NCBI RefSeq assembly: GCF_051201015.1
Contig: NZ_JBPEHI010000001.1
Reading direction: 5' to 3' (one strand)
Source of the DNA: Petrimonas sulfuriphila
Lineage (GTDB): Bacteria > Bacteroidota > Bacteroidia > Bacteroidales > Dysgonomonadaceae
DNA: 64,000 nucleotides
Shown: positions 42,829 to 52,383 of the stretch, one piece after another
Layout of the letters: every line of letters begins with the position of its first letter
Numbering within the stretch: the stretch's first letter is position 1
The notes under the pieces: model-generated
Database searches by the model: none
What the model was told of the DNA's origin: nothing
Seen by the model: only the letters and a program-made list of their open reading frames with translations
Position numbers and translations under genes: made by a program

Positions 42829-45192
42829 ATGAAAAATCTGTTGATAATATGCTCCTTATTTGCGTCATTATCGGTTGCAGCCCAGTTTGGAAATTTTAAC
42901 CGGAACAGTCCTTGGGATGCCAGCTGGATATGTGTTCCCGATGCAGGAGAGAATGCCCCCGGGCTTTATTTATTCAGGAAAACAATAGATATAAAGTCGG
43001 TTCCCGGACAATTCGAGATTTACGTGTCGGCCGATAACCGCTATAAGTTGTATGTTAACGAGGTTCTGGTATCCATAGGATCTGCTCAGGGGGATTTAGG
43101 GCACTGGAATTATGAGGCGCTTGATATTGCCCCTTTTCTGAAAACCGGGGAAAATATTGTTTCCGCAAAAGTCTGGAATGAAGGTAACCTGAGGCCTGTT
43201 TCCCAGTTTTCTTTCCGTACCGGCTTTTTATTGCAGGGCACGAACGATGAGACGAAACAACTCAACACGAATGAGACATGGAAATGCCTGGAGGATAAAA
43301 GCTATACTCCCCTCAGGCAGAGTGTTCGCGGTTATTATGCGGCAGGTGCGGGGGACAAGGTTGATATGAATCTTGCGGTGAAAGGCTGGAACTCCGTTGA
43401 TTTCGATGACAGCGGCTGGGAAAAAGCCAAACCTGTTTTCGAACGTCAGGTAAGAGGTATGGGGTTCATGGCCCGGGGCGGCTGGTCCTTAACGCCTTCG
43501 ATACTCCCTCCCATGGAGTTGACCTGCCAGCGGCTCGCTTCTACAAGAAAGACTGAAAATGTTTCTGTTCCCTCTTCGTTTCCAGCGAAGAAAACAAAAA
43601 TAACGGTTCCGGCAAACACTACGGCGACCATCCTTCTCGATCAGGCATACCTTACGAATGCTTATCCTACGTTGATTTTCAGCGGAGGAAAGAACAGTAC
43701 GCTCGTCATCACCTATGCTGAAGGATTGTACAATGAAGCGGGGGCAAAAGACAACCGGAACGAGATTGAAGGGAAAACCATTTCCGGCCGACAGGATACC
43801 GTCATCTCCGACGGGTCACAAAATCAGGAGTTCACTTCGCTTAACTGGAGAACATACCGATATGTGGAGTTGAAGGCCGAGACTGGCGACCTGCCTTTGG
43901 TGATTGAAGATTTTTACGGCACATTTACCGGTTACCCGTTGGAAATGAATGCGAAGCTAGTATCGGATATCGACGAGCTGAATACCATCATGGAGATAGG
44001 CTGGCGTACAGCCCGGTTGTGCGCCGTGGACACCTATATGGATTGTCCTTATTACGAGCGCCTGCAGTATATCGGCGATACGAGGATCCAGATAATGATC
44101 ACTTATTACAACAGCGGAGACGACCGCCTTCCTAAGAATGCCATTAATCTCTTCGATAATTCCCGACAGAAAGACGGGTATACACTGAGCCGTTATCCCG
44201 ATACCCAAAACCAGGTAATACCCACCTATTCTCTCTGGCATGTAAGCACATTGTATGATTATTTGATGCACGGCAAGGACAATACGTTTCTGAAGACAAA
44301 ACTGCTGGGTTCAAGACAAATCTTGAATTATTTTATCAGTTATATCGCAGAAGACGGCTCTTTAAAAAATGTTCCCGGCTGGAATTTTACGGACTGGGTT
44401 CCCGACTGGCGAATGGGAGTTGCCCCGATGGCTGAAGACGGAAGTTCTGCGTTAATGGATCTACAACTCCTGTTGGCTCTTCAGTCTGCAGTAATCCTGG
44501 AAAGGAGTGAAGGATCTGAAGAGTTTGCCGTGCTTTATGAAAAGATCGCCCGAAGCCTGGAGCAGACCATCCGGGATAAGTACTGGGATGAATCCAGAAA
44601 ATTGTTTGCGGATACACCCCTCAAGGATAAGTTCTCACAACACGCCAACTCCCTGGCTATTCTTGCCGGTTTGGCCACTGAGTCAACCGCGCTTGAAATG
44701 GGTAAGCTGATGTTGTCCGATACAACATTGGCTCCGGCATCCATATACTTTAAATATTACCTGCACCTGGCGTTGGCAAAGGCCGGCCTTGGGGATAATT
44801 ACCTTAACTGGTTGGACATTTGGCGCAAGAACATCGATTTGGGGCTGACTACCTGGGGTGAGACCTCGGAAGTGGAAACGACCCGGTCCGACTGTCATGC
44901 CTGGGGTTCCAGTCCCAATGTTGAGTTTTTCCGCATTGTCCTGGGTGTGGAGAGTGATGCCCCTTATTTCAAGAAAGTTAAGATAACTCCGAACTTGGGA
45001 AGCATCGAAAAGATAGGCGGAGAAATACCACACCCATCCGGTAAGGTTGTAGTGAATTACCGGCAAACACGAAAAGGATTACAGGCTGAAATCAATTTGC
45101 CTGGGGACGTAAACGGATCTTTTGTCTGGAAAGGGAAGAGCTACGCGTTGAAGGGAGGATCCAACAAGCTGGATATCTCTACAGCTCCCTGA
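42829..45192 (+). CDS. GH78-like alpha-L-rhamnosidase
   Basis: A 787-residue exported glycosidase. It starts with a signal peptide (MKNLLIICSLFASLSVAAQ), then a galactose-binding-like beta domain (YVSADNRYKLYVNEVLVSIG), then an (alpha/alpha)6 barrel with the family block YMDCPYYERLQYIGDTRIQ, acidic residues for catalysis, and WGETSEVETTRSDCHAWGSS near the end. A C-terminal beta-sandwich finishes the protein. GH78 enzymes release terminal rhamnose from plant or bacterial glycans in the periplasm. Its last 14 bases overlap the end of the converging hydrolase gene. Rhamnose specificity is inferred from the family. Confidence 0.83.
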   Translation: MKNLLIICSLFASLSVAAQFGNFNRNSPWDASWICVPDAGENAPGLYLFRKTIDIKSVPGQFEIYVSADNRYKLYVNEVLVSIGSAQGDLGHWNYEALDIAPFLKTGENIVSAKVWNEGNLRPVSQFSFRTGFLLQGTNDETKQLNTNETWKCLEDKSYTPLRQSVRGYYAAGAGDKVDMNLAVKGWNSVDFDDSGWEKAKPVFERQVRGMGFMARGGWSLTPSILPPMELTCQRLASTRKTENVSVPSSFPAKKTKITVPANTTATILLDQAYLTNAYPTLIFSGGKNSTLVITYAEGLYNEAGAKDNRNEIEGKTISGRQDTVISDGSQNQEFTSLNWRTYRYVELKAETGDLPLVIEDFYGTFTGYPLEMNAKLVSDIDELNTIMEIGWRTARLCAVDTYMDCPYYERLQYIGDTRIQIMITYYNSGDDRLPKNAINLFDNSRQKDGYTLSRYPDTQNQVIPTYSLWHVSTLYDYLMHGKDNTFLKTKLLGSRQILNYFISYIAEDGSLKNVPGWNFTDWVPDWRMGVAPMAEDGSSALMDLQLLLALQSAVILERSEGSEEFAVLYEKIARSLEQTIRDKYWDESRKLFADTPLKDKFSQHANSLAILAGLATESTALEMGKLMLSDTTLAPASIYFKYYLHLALAKAGLGDNYLNWLDIWRKNIDLGLTTWGETSEVETTRSDCHAWGSSPNVEFFRIVLGVESDAPYFKKVKITPNLGSIEKIGGEIPHPSGKVVVNYRQTRKGLQAEINLPGDVNGSFVWKGKSYALKGGSNKLDISTAP

Positions 45193-45934
45193 TCCAGATA
45201 TTCCGGAAACTAATCGGCTGGCTGGGGTCGCCGTGATCCTGCAGCTTGATGGGCCCGGGACCGTGTTCTTTCACTTCCGGAAATCCTACATAAGGGGTGG
45301 TACCCCGGATGATCGTATTGTTTTGCAGCAGGATACCGTTTTGTAAAAGGGTTACGGTAGGAGGGGTCCGGTAAGTCCCGTCTTTTTTGAATGTGGGTGC
45401 GGTGTAAATAATGTCGTAGGTATTCCACTCGCCGGGTTTTCGCATCGCGTTTACCAAGGGCGGTGTTTGTTTATAAATACTTCCGGTCTGACCGTTCACG
45501 TACGTTTCATTCCGGTAGTTGTCGAGGATCTGAATCTCGTAGATACCTTGCAGAAAAAGACCGCTGTTGCCCCGTGCCTGGCTTTCACCTTTAATGCCTT
45601 CGGGTATGCGCCACTCCAGGTGCAGTTGAAAGTCGCTGAATTTCTGTTTCGTCTGAATATCCCCGGTACCTTTTTTTACGGTGAAAACGCCGTTGTGTAC
45701 CGTCCATTCCGCCGGGGCACCTTTTGAATTCTCCCATTGGGAAAGATTTTTGCCGTCGAACAGGACAATGGCATCGGATGGGACGGGATCGGGGGTAACC
45801 ACCGGAGGTTGGGGTTGCCAGTATTCGGTCATGGCCGGTGTCATGGGTGCGCGTTCGGGATATTTTTTTTCCTGTGCGTTTAGCGGAAGCAGGACGATTA
45901 ATCCTGTCAAAATGATCAGATTTTGCCGTTTCAT
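45179..45934 (-). CDS. 3-keto-disaccharide hydrolase (DUF1080)
   Basis: A 251-residue exported protein. A signal peptide (LIILTGLIVLLPLNAQ) is followed by the concanavalin-like DUF1080 fold with the hallmarks IVLFDGKNLSQWENSKGAPA, GNSGLFLQGIYEIQILDNYR and KPGEWNTYDIIYTAP. Members hydrolyse or beta-eliminate 3-keto-glycosides. It lies 44 bases downstream of the Gfo/Idh/MocA gene, the usual partner that makes or reduces keto sugars. Its final 14 bases overlap the rhamnosidase gene on the other strand. Confidence 0.87.
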   Translation of the reverse strand: MKRQNLIILTGLIVLLPLNAQEKKYPERAPMTPAMTEYWQPQPPVVTPDPVPSDAIVLFDGKNLSQWENSKGAPAEWTVHNGVFTVKKGTGDIQTKQKFSDFQLHLEWRIPEGIKGESQARGNSGLFLQGIYEIQILDNYRNETYVNGQTGSIYKQTPPLVNAMRKPGEWNTYDIIYTAPTFKKDGTYRTPPTVTLLQNGILLQNNTIIRGTTPYVGFPEVKEHGPGPIKLQDHGDPSQPISFRNIWIREL

Positions 45935-45978
45935 GTTGTCTTTTCTTTCATGTTGTGAGTTGACCTTTTGTTTATGCG

Positions 45979-47286
45979 TTATGCTTTTGGAAATTTCCAG
46001 GGCTCGCGGTAATCGGGTTTGATTAACCTGTCGGCCTTATCGTTGTTGAATGATTTTTTATTGTCATCATACATAAGCGTCGCTCCTGTACGTGCCGAAA
46101 TATTGCCCAGATGAGCATATTTAGCACACAAGCTACCGTTTTCGATGGTACAGGCTGTCTGAAAATCGCGCTTTTTCACACATTCGATAAACCTTGCCAC
46201 GTGCTTTTTGTGGTCCTGATAATCGGGTTCGCCTTTTACCGGTTCAGCTTTGTTCTTCTCCGGAATAACTTCCCATCCTTCGCGGTTGATGACCAATGTT
46301 CCGTTTGTGCCTTTAAAGGCAAGGCCGTAGTTTCTCCCGTAAGGCCCGGTCTCCGTGCCTGCAATGTTGTTCCACTGGATGGTGAAGTCATTGAAGTCGT
46401 ATATTACGGAAAGGGTATCGAACGTTTCAGCGTAGTTCCCGGGATAAGCGAAATTTCCTCCCGAGCCTATGACCCGGTTGGGCATCTCCGTTACGTTCAT
46501 CCCCCAAAGAGCCATGTCGAGCAGGTGTACTCCCCAGTCGGTCATCAGCCCTCCGCCGTAATCCCAGAACATGCGCCACGAGCCGTGAAAACGTTTCTCA
46601 TTGAATGTCCTCACGGGTGCCGGGCCCAGCCAGAAATTAAAATCGACGCCCGCAGGGACAGGGCTGTCGGGGACCGGGTTGAGGATGGCCGCGTAATCGA
46701 AGTTAGCCCATACATTTACCTGGGCGATCTTGCCCAGCTTGCCGCTGTCGATATAGCGTTTCATTTCATGCCAGTGGTTGCCGCTTCGTTGTTGCTGTCC
46801 CACTTGTACTACCCGGTTGTGTCTCTTTGCCGCGGCAACCATTGCATCGCACTCGGCAATGGAATTGGCTATGGGCTTTTCCACATAAACGTCTTTCCCG
46901 GCTGCGCAGGCGTCGGTCATCTGCAGGCAGTGCCAGTGGTCGGGCGTTCCAATGATGATCACATCGATCTCCTTTCTCTCCAGCATTTTCCGGTAATCGC
47001 CATACAATTCAGGCTTTTTGTTCCTGAGCTTAACGAGATCTGCAGCCCTTCCGCTAAGTACATGCTGATCGACGTCACACAGGGCGATGCAATCTATTTC
47101 GGGATGGATCAGGAAGTCGGACAGGTTGGCCCATCCCATGCTGCGGCATCCGATCAGTCCGACATTGATCTTGTCGTTTGCCCCTGTACGGTTAGCAAAC
47201 AAGCTGCTGCTTTGCAAAAACGACGGGGCAAGCAGCCCGGCCAGGACTGACGCGGCAGAATTACGTATAAATTTTCTTCTTTCCAT
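45979..47286 (-). CDS. Exported Gfo/Idh/MocA-family oxidoreductase
   Basis: A 435-residue sugar dehydrogenase. The N-terminus is a twin-arginine-type signal (MERRKFIRNSAASVLAGLLA), so the folded, cofactor-loaded enzyme should be exported. The NAD fold starts INVGLIGCRSMGWANLSDFL, followed by VYVEKPIANSIAECDAMVAA with the EKP lysine, and GVHLLDMALWGM with the catalytic histidine region. Related enzymes oxidise sugars at C-3 or act with 3-keto-glycoside hydrolases. The DUF1080 gene downstream supports that role. The exact substrate is unknown. Confidence 0.87.
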   Translation of the reverse strand: MERRKFIRNSAASVLAGLLAPSFLQSSSLFANRTGANDKINVGLIGCRSMGWANLSDFLIHPEIDCIALCDVDQHVLSGRAADLVKLRNKKPELYGDYRKMLERKEIDVIIIGTPDHWHCLQMTDACAAGKDVYVEKPIANSIAECDAMVAAAKRHNRVVQVGQQQRSGNHWHEMKRYIDSGKLGKIAQVNVWANFDYAAILNPVPDSPVPAGVDFNFWLGPAPVRTFNEKRFHGSWRMFWDYGGGLMTDWGVHLLDMALWGMNVTEMPNRVIGSGGNFAYPGNYAETFDTLSVIYDFNDFTIQWNNIAGTETGPYGRNYGLAFKGTNGTLVINREGWEVIPEKNKAEPVKGEPDYQDHKKHVARFIECVKKRDFQTACTIENGSLCAKYAHLGNISARTGATLMYDDNKKSFNNDKADRLIKPDYREPWKFPKA

Positions 47287-47340
47287 TGTGATAAAAGATT
47301 AAGCAGGTTTCAGGTATGTTTTCAGTAAATTTTTGCCTTT

Positions 47341-47961
47341 CTACAGAGGGACCAATTCAAATGTATAGCCCTCCTTCAACAACCACTCAATAGCCCTGGG
47401 TAGCGCGTATCGCAGATTTTTTTCAGCTTTTAGCGAGTCGTGAAAAACAAGGATCGATCCGTTCCGGGTATAACGCTTTACGTTTTGCAAAACCTGTTCG
47501 GGCGACATGAACCTGCTGTAATCACGTGTAACAACGTCCCACATAATGATCCGGTAGCCCGCGTCCTGCAGTTTCCGGCACTGATTCATCCCGAGGTGGC
47601 CGTGCGGAGGACGAAACAGCGATGAGTCGATCAGTTCTCTTGCCTGACCGGCGTTGTCAAGGAATTTTCCTAAGCTGTGCTTCCACCCTTGCAAATGGTG
47701 GAAGGTGTGATTTCCCGTACGATGTCCTTTTTCAATTACTTGCCGGTATACCTCGGGGTGTTTGCGTACATTGTCTCCCACGCAGAAAAAAGTGGCCTGA
47801 ACGCCATATCTGTCCAACAAGTCGAGTACCCAGGGCGTCACTTCGGGAATAGGCCCGTCGTCGAACGTGAGATAAACTGTTTTCCGTACAGGGTTTTCAA
47901 TTCTCCAGACTGCATTCGGAAACAGCATCCTGTATAAATGGGGAGGTTGCTCAATCAACAT
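47341..47961 (-). CDS. NodB-type polysaccharide deacetylase
   Basis: A 206-residue protein that is almost only the NodB domain. It has TFDDGP (residues 32-37) with the catalytic and metal aspartates, the zinc pair H85 and H89 in GNHTFHHLQG, RPPHGHLG, WDVVTRDYS and ILVFHDSLKAEK. No signal peptide is seen, so it may act in the cytoplasm, or be anchored by another route. It would remove N- or O-acetyl groups from a glycan. It starts 22 bases after the DUF2723 gene stops. Confidence 0.87.
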   Translation of the reverse strand: MLIEQPPHLYRMLFPNAVWRIENPVRKTVYLTFDDGPIPEVTPWVLDLLDRYGVQATFFCVGDNVRKHPEVYRQVIEKGHRTGNHTFHHLQGWKHSLGKFLDNAGQARELIDSSLFRPPHGHLGMNQCRKLQDAGYRIIMWDVVTRDYSRFMSPEQVLQNVKRYTRNGSILVFHDSLKAEKNLRYALPRAIEWLLKEGYTFELVPL

Positions 47962-47983
47962 AGAAGATGCTTCGGATAACTGT

Positions 47984-50900
47984 TTACTGTTGTTTATTGT
48001 ATTGCTCCAGTAGCCGGGGGCTGAACTGCTGCATCAGCTTTAAAGCCTGTTGCATGGTTGCCTCTTCCGAAGCCCGTTGAGCAGTATCGTTTTCCGAACG
48101 GTAATATCCGCGAATGGAACTGTCTGTTATGTCTTTTAAAATCACATCGCCTACATATCCCGCCCCTTGCATGTAATACGTCTGGGCCCGTTGCAGCAAA
48201 TCGTCCGTATAGGTTTTGTACTTCTGCTTGTCGAACTCCTGGTAAACCGATGCTATCAGCAGCAGCGAGTTGACGTTGTAGTAGATATCAACCATCGTAT
48301 TGCTTATTTGTCTTGGGGTCAGCCGGTCATACCAACTCAGGTTCTTCTGTAGCCTTTCCTCGATTTCGTCCATCAGCCGCTGCGCTTTTTCCGTTTCGCC
48401 TAACCGGTAATAAGCCCGGGCGAACATAATGCCGTCGTTGCCATAGGCTACCGCTTTTCCCGGCATGACCGTTGTTACTTTATCCAGCGCGGCAATGGCT
48501 TTGTCGTTTTTGCCTTCTTCGGTCAGGGCTTCGATCAGTTGATTGAAGTAGAGCCTGAACGTGGAAATCATTCGTCGGCCGGTTTCGTCGAGGTAGATGT
48601 CCGGATTTTCTTCCAGTCCGCCCCAGCGGAATTTGTTCATCAGGTTGTCGTAAGCCTTTTCAGTGTTCACGCCACCGCTTTGCGGGATTCCCGGAACAAT
48701 CTGATAGGCTAATCCCGTCAGGGAGAAATTGCTGTTTTGCAGGTTCATATACAGGTTCCGGTCGACCGTGGTGGCATAGTAGATCGGGCGTTTCCAATTA
48801 TCGTCATTGATATTGGTCAGCATTTCCATAATCATCATTTCCTGTCGGTAAAGAGCCGATTTCTCACCCAGGTTGAGGAACATTTTGTCTGCCGGCCTTG
48901 AGTTGAATGCCTTCCAATCCGTTGTTGCCGAATCAACGTTTAAGTAGAGCCTGTTGGAAGGGATAATCTGAGTATCTCCCGTGCTGAACGGATTTGCCGG
49001 TTTGTATTGGCCCGTACGCAGGTTTTCCATTATTTCCTTGAGGGGAATGCTGTCCCGGTAGGCGTTTACGTCGTAATATTGTCCGTAAGAAATGCTGGGT
49101 ATGTTGTTCTGTTTAAGTACGTTCTGGATTTCGTTTTTCGTAACTACGAAAGCTGCACTTGCCGCATCGCCCCAGTATTTCTCCCTGTCCCATTTGATGG
49201 GTAGCGGTGCGGATTCGTATGCTTGACGGAGCATTTGATCCACGTACCATTCGGTTTGCAGGAAGCTTAAGTTGGTGACGCGGACATCGGTGCGGAAGCC
49301 TTCTGTCTCCTGAGCGTACCAAAGCGGGTAGGTGTCGTTGTCGCCATTGGTAAAGAGAATGGCATCCGGTTCTACGCTGCTGAGGTAGTTCATGCCGGTA
49401 TCGCGGGCCAGGGTTCGCCCGGAACGGTCGTGGTCGTCCCAGTTCTGTCCCGCCATTTGAAGGGGGACGAGCAGGCAGGCCGCGCTGACCAGCGTAGCTG
49501 ACAGCGTGGTATTCTTGATGTAGTTGCGGAGATATCGACTGATTCCGGCAACGCCTATACCCACCCAGATGGCGTAGGCATAGAATGATCCGGCATAAGC
49601 GTAATCCCGTTCGCGGGGTTCGTAAGGCGTTTGGTTGAGGTACAGCACGATGGCTAATCCTGTCATAAAGAACAACAGAAAGACGATGGAGAAACTTTGC
49701 TTCCCTTTCCGTTTCAGGTTCAGCTGGTAAATTATGCCGATAACCCCCAACAGGAAAGGCAACAGGTAGTATTTATTGTGCCCTTTGCTGTCGGCGACCT
49801 CGGGTGCAATGTTGTCCTGCGGCCCCAGGCCAAGGATAGGCCCGTCTATAAATTTGATTCCGGTGATCCAGTTCCCTTTGGTAATTCCGCCATCTCCCTG
49901 GATATCGTTTTGCCTGCCGGAGAAATTCCACATGAAATAACGCCAGTACATAAAATTAATCTGGTAGTTAAACAGGAATTTCAGGTTGTCGAACAGCGTG
50001 GGTTTTTTACTTCTGTCGGTAATGCCGCCCCAAATCTCATACCCTTGAATGTGGTTGCCGTATCCCGGTTCCGACGGGTGGGTATGCATGCGCGGAAAGA
50101 GCATGGTGTTGGTGTACTTGTATGTGGGTATCTTGGATTCTACGTACCGGTCTTTCTGGTTTTCAGCCGTTTGCAATACCCTGCTGTACGATTTTTTCTC
50201 TTTTGAAATTTCAGCGCGCCCCTGATTGTCCCTGACAATTTGCGAAGCGTAGGTAGTCCCGTAAATGATGGGCGTTTGTCCGTACTGTTCTCGGTTGAGG
50301 TAGCTGCCGAGGGAGAACACATCCTCCGGTGAGTTCAGGTCGAGCGGGGTGTTGGCCGATGACCGGATCGGAATGATGGCATATGCTGAAAATCCGATAA
50401 GGATAACCAGCAGGCTCGACATGGAGAGGTTCAGAAACTTGATGTTTAGCTTGTTTTTGGAGAAAACGAAATAGATGGCTGTGGCAATAAGAACGAGCCA
50501 CAACCAGATACTGCCTCCAATAAATAAAATACCGGAAAGGCCGATGCTCAACAAAAAGGCAATTCTAGCCCTTTTTATATCGCCCCTGTCGGAGATGCTC
50601 TCGAACAGGGCCCAGACGATACTTGCCACCAGCAGGATCAGGTAAACGGCAACGCCCGTGTTGTAGGACATGCCCAGTGTGTTCACAAAGAAAAGTTCGA
50701 ACCATCCACCCACTTTGGTAAATCCCGGAATAATTCCGTACATCAAAATAAGGATCAACCCGAAAGAAAGGAACAACGAAAATAATCCGCCTTTCCAGGT
50801 GGGGTTTTCGGTTTTTTTGTAGTAATAAACCATCACAATAGCGGGGATACACAACAGGTTAAGCAGGTGAACGCCTATAGAGAGTCCCATGATGTAGGCA

Positions 50901-51442
50901 ATCAGTACGATCCATTTGTCGGAATCGGGTTTTTCCGCATTTTCTTCCCATTTCAGTATCAGCCAGAAAACCAGTGCGGTGAGCATCGATGAAAAGGCAT
51001 ATACCTCACCCTCTACAGCTGAGAACCAGAACGTGTCGGAAAATGTGTAGACCAGCGCACCTACCAGGCCGCTGCCGATCACGGCGATAGTTTGCCCAAG
51101 ACTGAACGCATCGTTTTTCTCCCCCATCACCAGTTTGCGGGTCAGGTGTGTGATGGTCCAAAACAGGAAAAGGATGGTGAAAGCGCTCAGAAGGGCCGAC
51201 ATGCTGTTAACCATTTTTGCCACCTGTCCGGGATCGTTGGTGAATTGTGTGAACAAGTTCCCGAGAAGCATAAAAATGGGTGCGCCGGGAGGATGCCCTA
51301 CCTCCAGTTTGTAGGCCGATGAGATAAATTCGCCGCAGTCCCAGAAACTGGCCGTTGGTTCAATGGTCATCAGATAAACAACAGCGGCAATTACAAAAAC
51401 AACCCAACCTGAAATTGTATTGATAAGTTTGTATTTTTTCAT
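47984..51442 (-). CDS. DUF2723 membrane protein with C-terminal TPR-like region
   Basis: With ATG at 51442 the protein is 1152 residues; the in-frame start at 51499 lies upstream of the candidate -7 element. The N-terminal third has the DUF2723 signature MTIEPTASFWDCGEFISSAY then KLEVGHPPGAPIFMLLGNLF and some 12-14 membrane helices, resembling protein O-mannosyltransferases. A large soluble domain follows (PYEPRERDYAYAGSFYAYAI, then FTNGDNDTYPLWYAQETEGF) and the last 150 residues look like TPR helices. A role in extracytoplasmic glycosyl transfer is suggested by the fold and by the deacetylase downstream, but is not established. Confidence 0.82.
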   Translation of the reverse strand: MKKYKLINTISGWVVFVIAAVVYLMTIEPTASFWDCGEFISSAYKLEVGHPPGAPIFMLLGNLFTQFTNDPGQVAKMVNSMSALLSAFTILFLFWTITHLTRKLVMGEKNDAFSLGQTIAVIGSGLVGALVYTFSDTFWFSAVEGEVYAFSSMLTALVFWLILKWEENAEKPDSDKWIVLIAYIMGLSIGVHLLNLLCIPAIVMVYYYKKTENPTWKGGLFSLFLSFGLILILMYGIIPGFTKVGGWFELFFVNTLGMSYNTGVAVYLILLVASIVWALFESISDRGDIKRARIAFLLSIGLSGILFIGGSIWLWLVLIATAIYFVFSKNKLNIKFLNLSMSSLLVILIGFSAYAIIPIRSSANTPLDLNSPEDVFSLGSYLNREQYGQTPIIYGTTYASQIVRDNQGRAEISKEKKSYSRVLQTAENQKDRYVESKIPTYKYTNTMLFPRMHTHPSEPGYGNHIQGYEIWGGITDRSKKPTLFDNLKFLFNYQINFMYWRYFMWNFSGRQNDIQGDGGITKGNWITGIKFIDGPILGLGPQDNIAPEVADSKGHNKYYLLPFLLGVIGIIYQLNLKRKGKQSFSIVFLLFFMTGLAIVLYLNQTPYEPRERDYAYAGSFYAYAIWVGIGVAGISRYLRNYIKNTTLSATLVSAACLLVPLQMAGQNWDDHDRSGRTLARDTGMNYLSSVEPDAILFTNGDNDTYPLWYAQETEGFRTDVRVTNLSFLQTEWYVDQMLRQAYESAPLPIKWDREKYWGDAASAAFVVTKNEIQNVLKQNNIPSISYGQYYDVNAYRDSIPLKEIMENLRTGQYKPANPFSTGDTQIIPSNRLYLNVDSATTDWKAFNSRPADKMFLNLGEKSALYRQEMMIMEMLTNINDDNWKRPIYYATTVDRNLYMNLQNSNFSLTGLAYQIVPGIPQSGGVNTEKAYDNLMNKFRWGGLEENPDIYLDETGRRMISTFRLYFNQLIEALTEEGKNDKAIAALDKVTTVMPGKAVAYGNDGIMFARAYYRLGETEKAQRLMDEIEERLQKNLSWYDRLTPRQISNTMVDIYYNVNSLLLIASVYQEFDKQKYKTYTDDLLQRAQTYYMQGAGYVGDVILKDITDSSIRGYYRSENDTAQRASEEATMQQALKLMQQFSPRLLEQYNKQQ

Positions 51443-51481
51443 TATTTCGTGATAAAAATGATACTCAACCGAAAATTTGGA

Positions 51482-51489
51482 CAAAGGTA
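51482..51489 (-). promoter_or_regulatory. Candidate -7 element of the DUF2723 gene
   Basis: Minus strand reads TACCTTTG, 40 bases before the chosen ATG, and excludes the longer frame. Confidence 0.45.
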
Positions 51490-51704
51490 AGAAAAACAAT
51501 TAGCAGATCTTATTAAAAAAAGAAAAAAAGCGATGCAGTGTCAATGAGTTGCTTACCAAAAAACAGTGGAGGGTGGGCGAAAAGTTATCCTTGTCGTAAA
51601 TAATCAATTGCACTCAAACGAATGTTAACTGAACTATGCAAAAGTTAAAAGCGGCGATTTATGTTTTAAAACATGTTTCATTTTAAATAACAGATAATGA
51701 GATA

Positions 51705-51738
51705 TTTGTGTCACTTTATTAACAAAAATTTAACTTTG
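51705..51738 (+). promoter_or_regulatory. Candidate ndk promoter
   Basis: TTTG (51705-51708) and TAACTTTG (51731-51738) with a 22-base spacer, one longer than the usual 19-21. The leader would be about 125 bases. Confidence 0.4.
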
Positions 51739-51867
51739 TTAGGGTTTGAGTGCCAAAATTTATTGAAAGATAATTTGGTCAAAAAAAAGGAAACAATTTA
51801 CTTTGGTAAGGATTAAGGAAAAAAATCGTTATTCAAAGGTCATTTTCTTTTTTTATTGTCAGATTTA

Positions 51868-52329
51868 ATGGAGAAAACATTAGTAATTCTTAAGCCTTCG
51901 GCGGTACAACGGAGCATTGTAGGTGAAGTTGTTTCGCGGTTTGAAAAAAAAGGGCTTCAAATTGTGGGAATGAAGATGGTGTCTTTGTCTGACTCAATAT
52001 TGGAAGAACATTATTCTCACTTAAAGGAAAAGCCATTCTTCAAACGCATCAAAGATTCAATGCAGGTAAGTCCGGTCATTGTTATGGCGTTGGAAGGTTT
52101 AGAAGCGGTTGAAGTGGTGAGGATGATGGCAGGGCCGACAAACGGAAGAAAAGCTCAGCCAGGAACCATTCGGGGAGACTACAGCGTCAGTGTGCAGGAG
52201 AATATTATTCATGCATCTGATTCTCCGGAGACGGCAGAGGCAGAATTGAAACGCTTTTTTTCGGAAAACGAGATTTTTAACTATCCATCACCGGCTTTCG
52301 TTAATCTTTATGCTAACGATGAAGTCTGA
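51868..52329 (+). CDS. ndk: Nucleoside diphosphate kinase
   Basis: Starting at MEKTLVILKPSAVQRSIVGE (ATG 51868; the TTG at 51856 is less likely) it is 153 residues. The catalytic histidine is H115 in NIIHASDSPETAEAE, and GPTNGRKAQPGTIRGDYSV is the usual nucleotide-binding stretch (family form GPTDPxxAxPGTIRGDxG, here slightly divergent). It exchanges gamma-phosphates among NTPs. The M23 peptidase gene follows after 54 bases and a terminator comes only after that gene, so they may share a message. Confidence 0.94.
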   Translation: MEKTLVILKPSAVQRSIVGEVVSRFEKKGLQIVGMKMVSLSDSILEEHYSHLKEKPFFKRIKDSMQVSPVIVMALEGLEAVEVVRMMAGPTNGRKAQPGTIRGDYSVSVQENIIHASDSPETAEAELKRFFSENEIFNYPSPAFVNLYANDEV

Positions 52330-52383
52330 CATCAGTAAATTAATTAAGTTGTAACTAAAGGCCATTCTCAGCTATATCTTATT

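Larger units (their letters stand above)
51443..51867. other. Divergent intergenic region between the DUF2723 gene and ndk
   Basis: Holds the DUF2723 -7 element (51482-51489, minus) and a candidate ndk promoter (51705-51738, plus). The rest is AT-rich. TTTTAAAACATG and related short palindromic bits occur near 51664; I can assign no other function. Confidence 0.5.
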
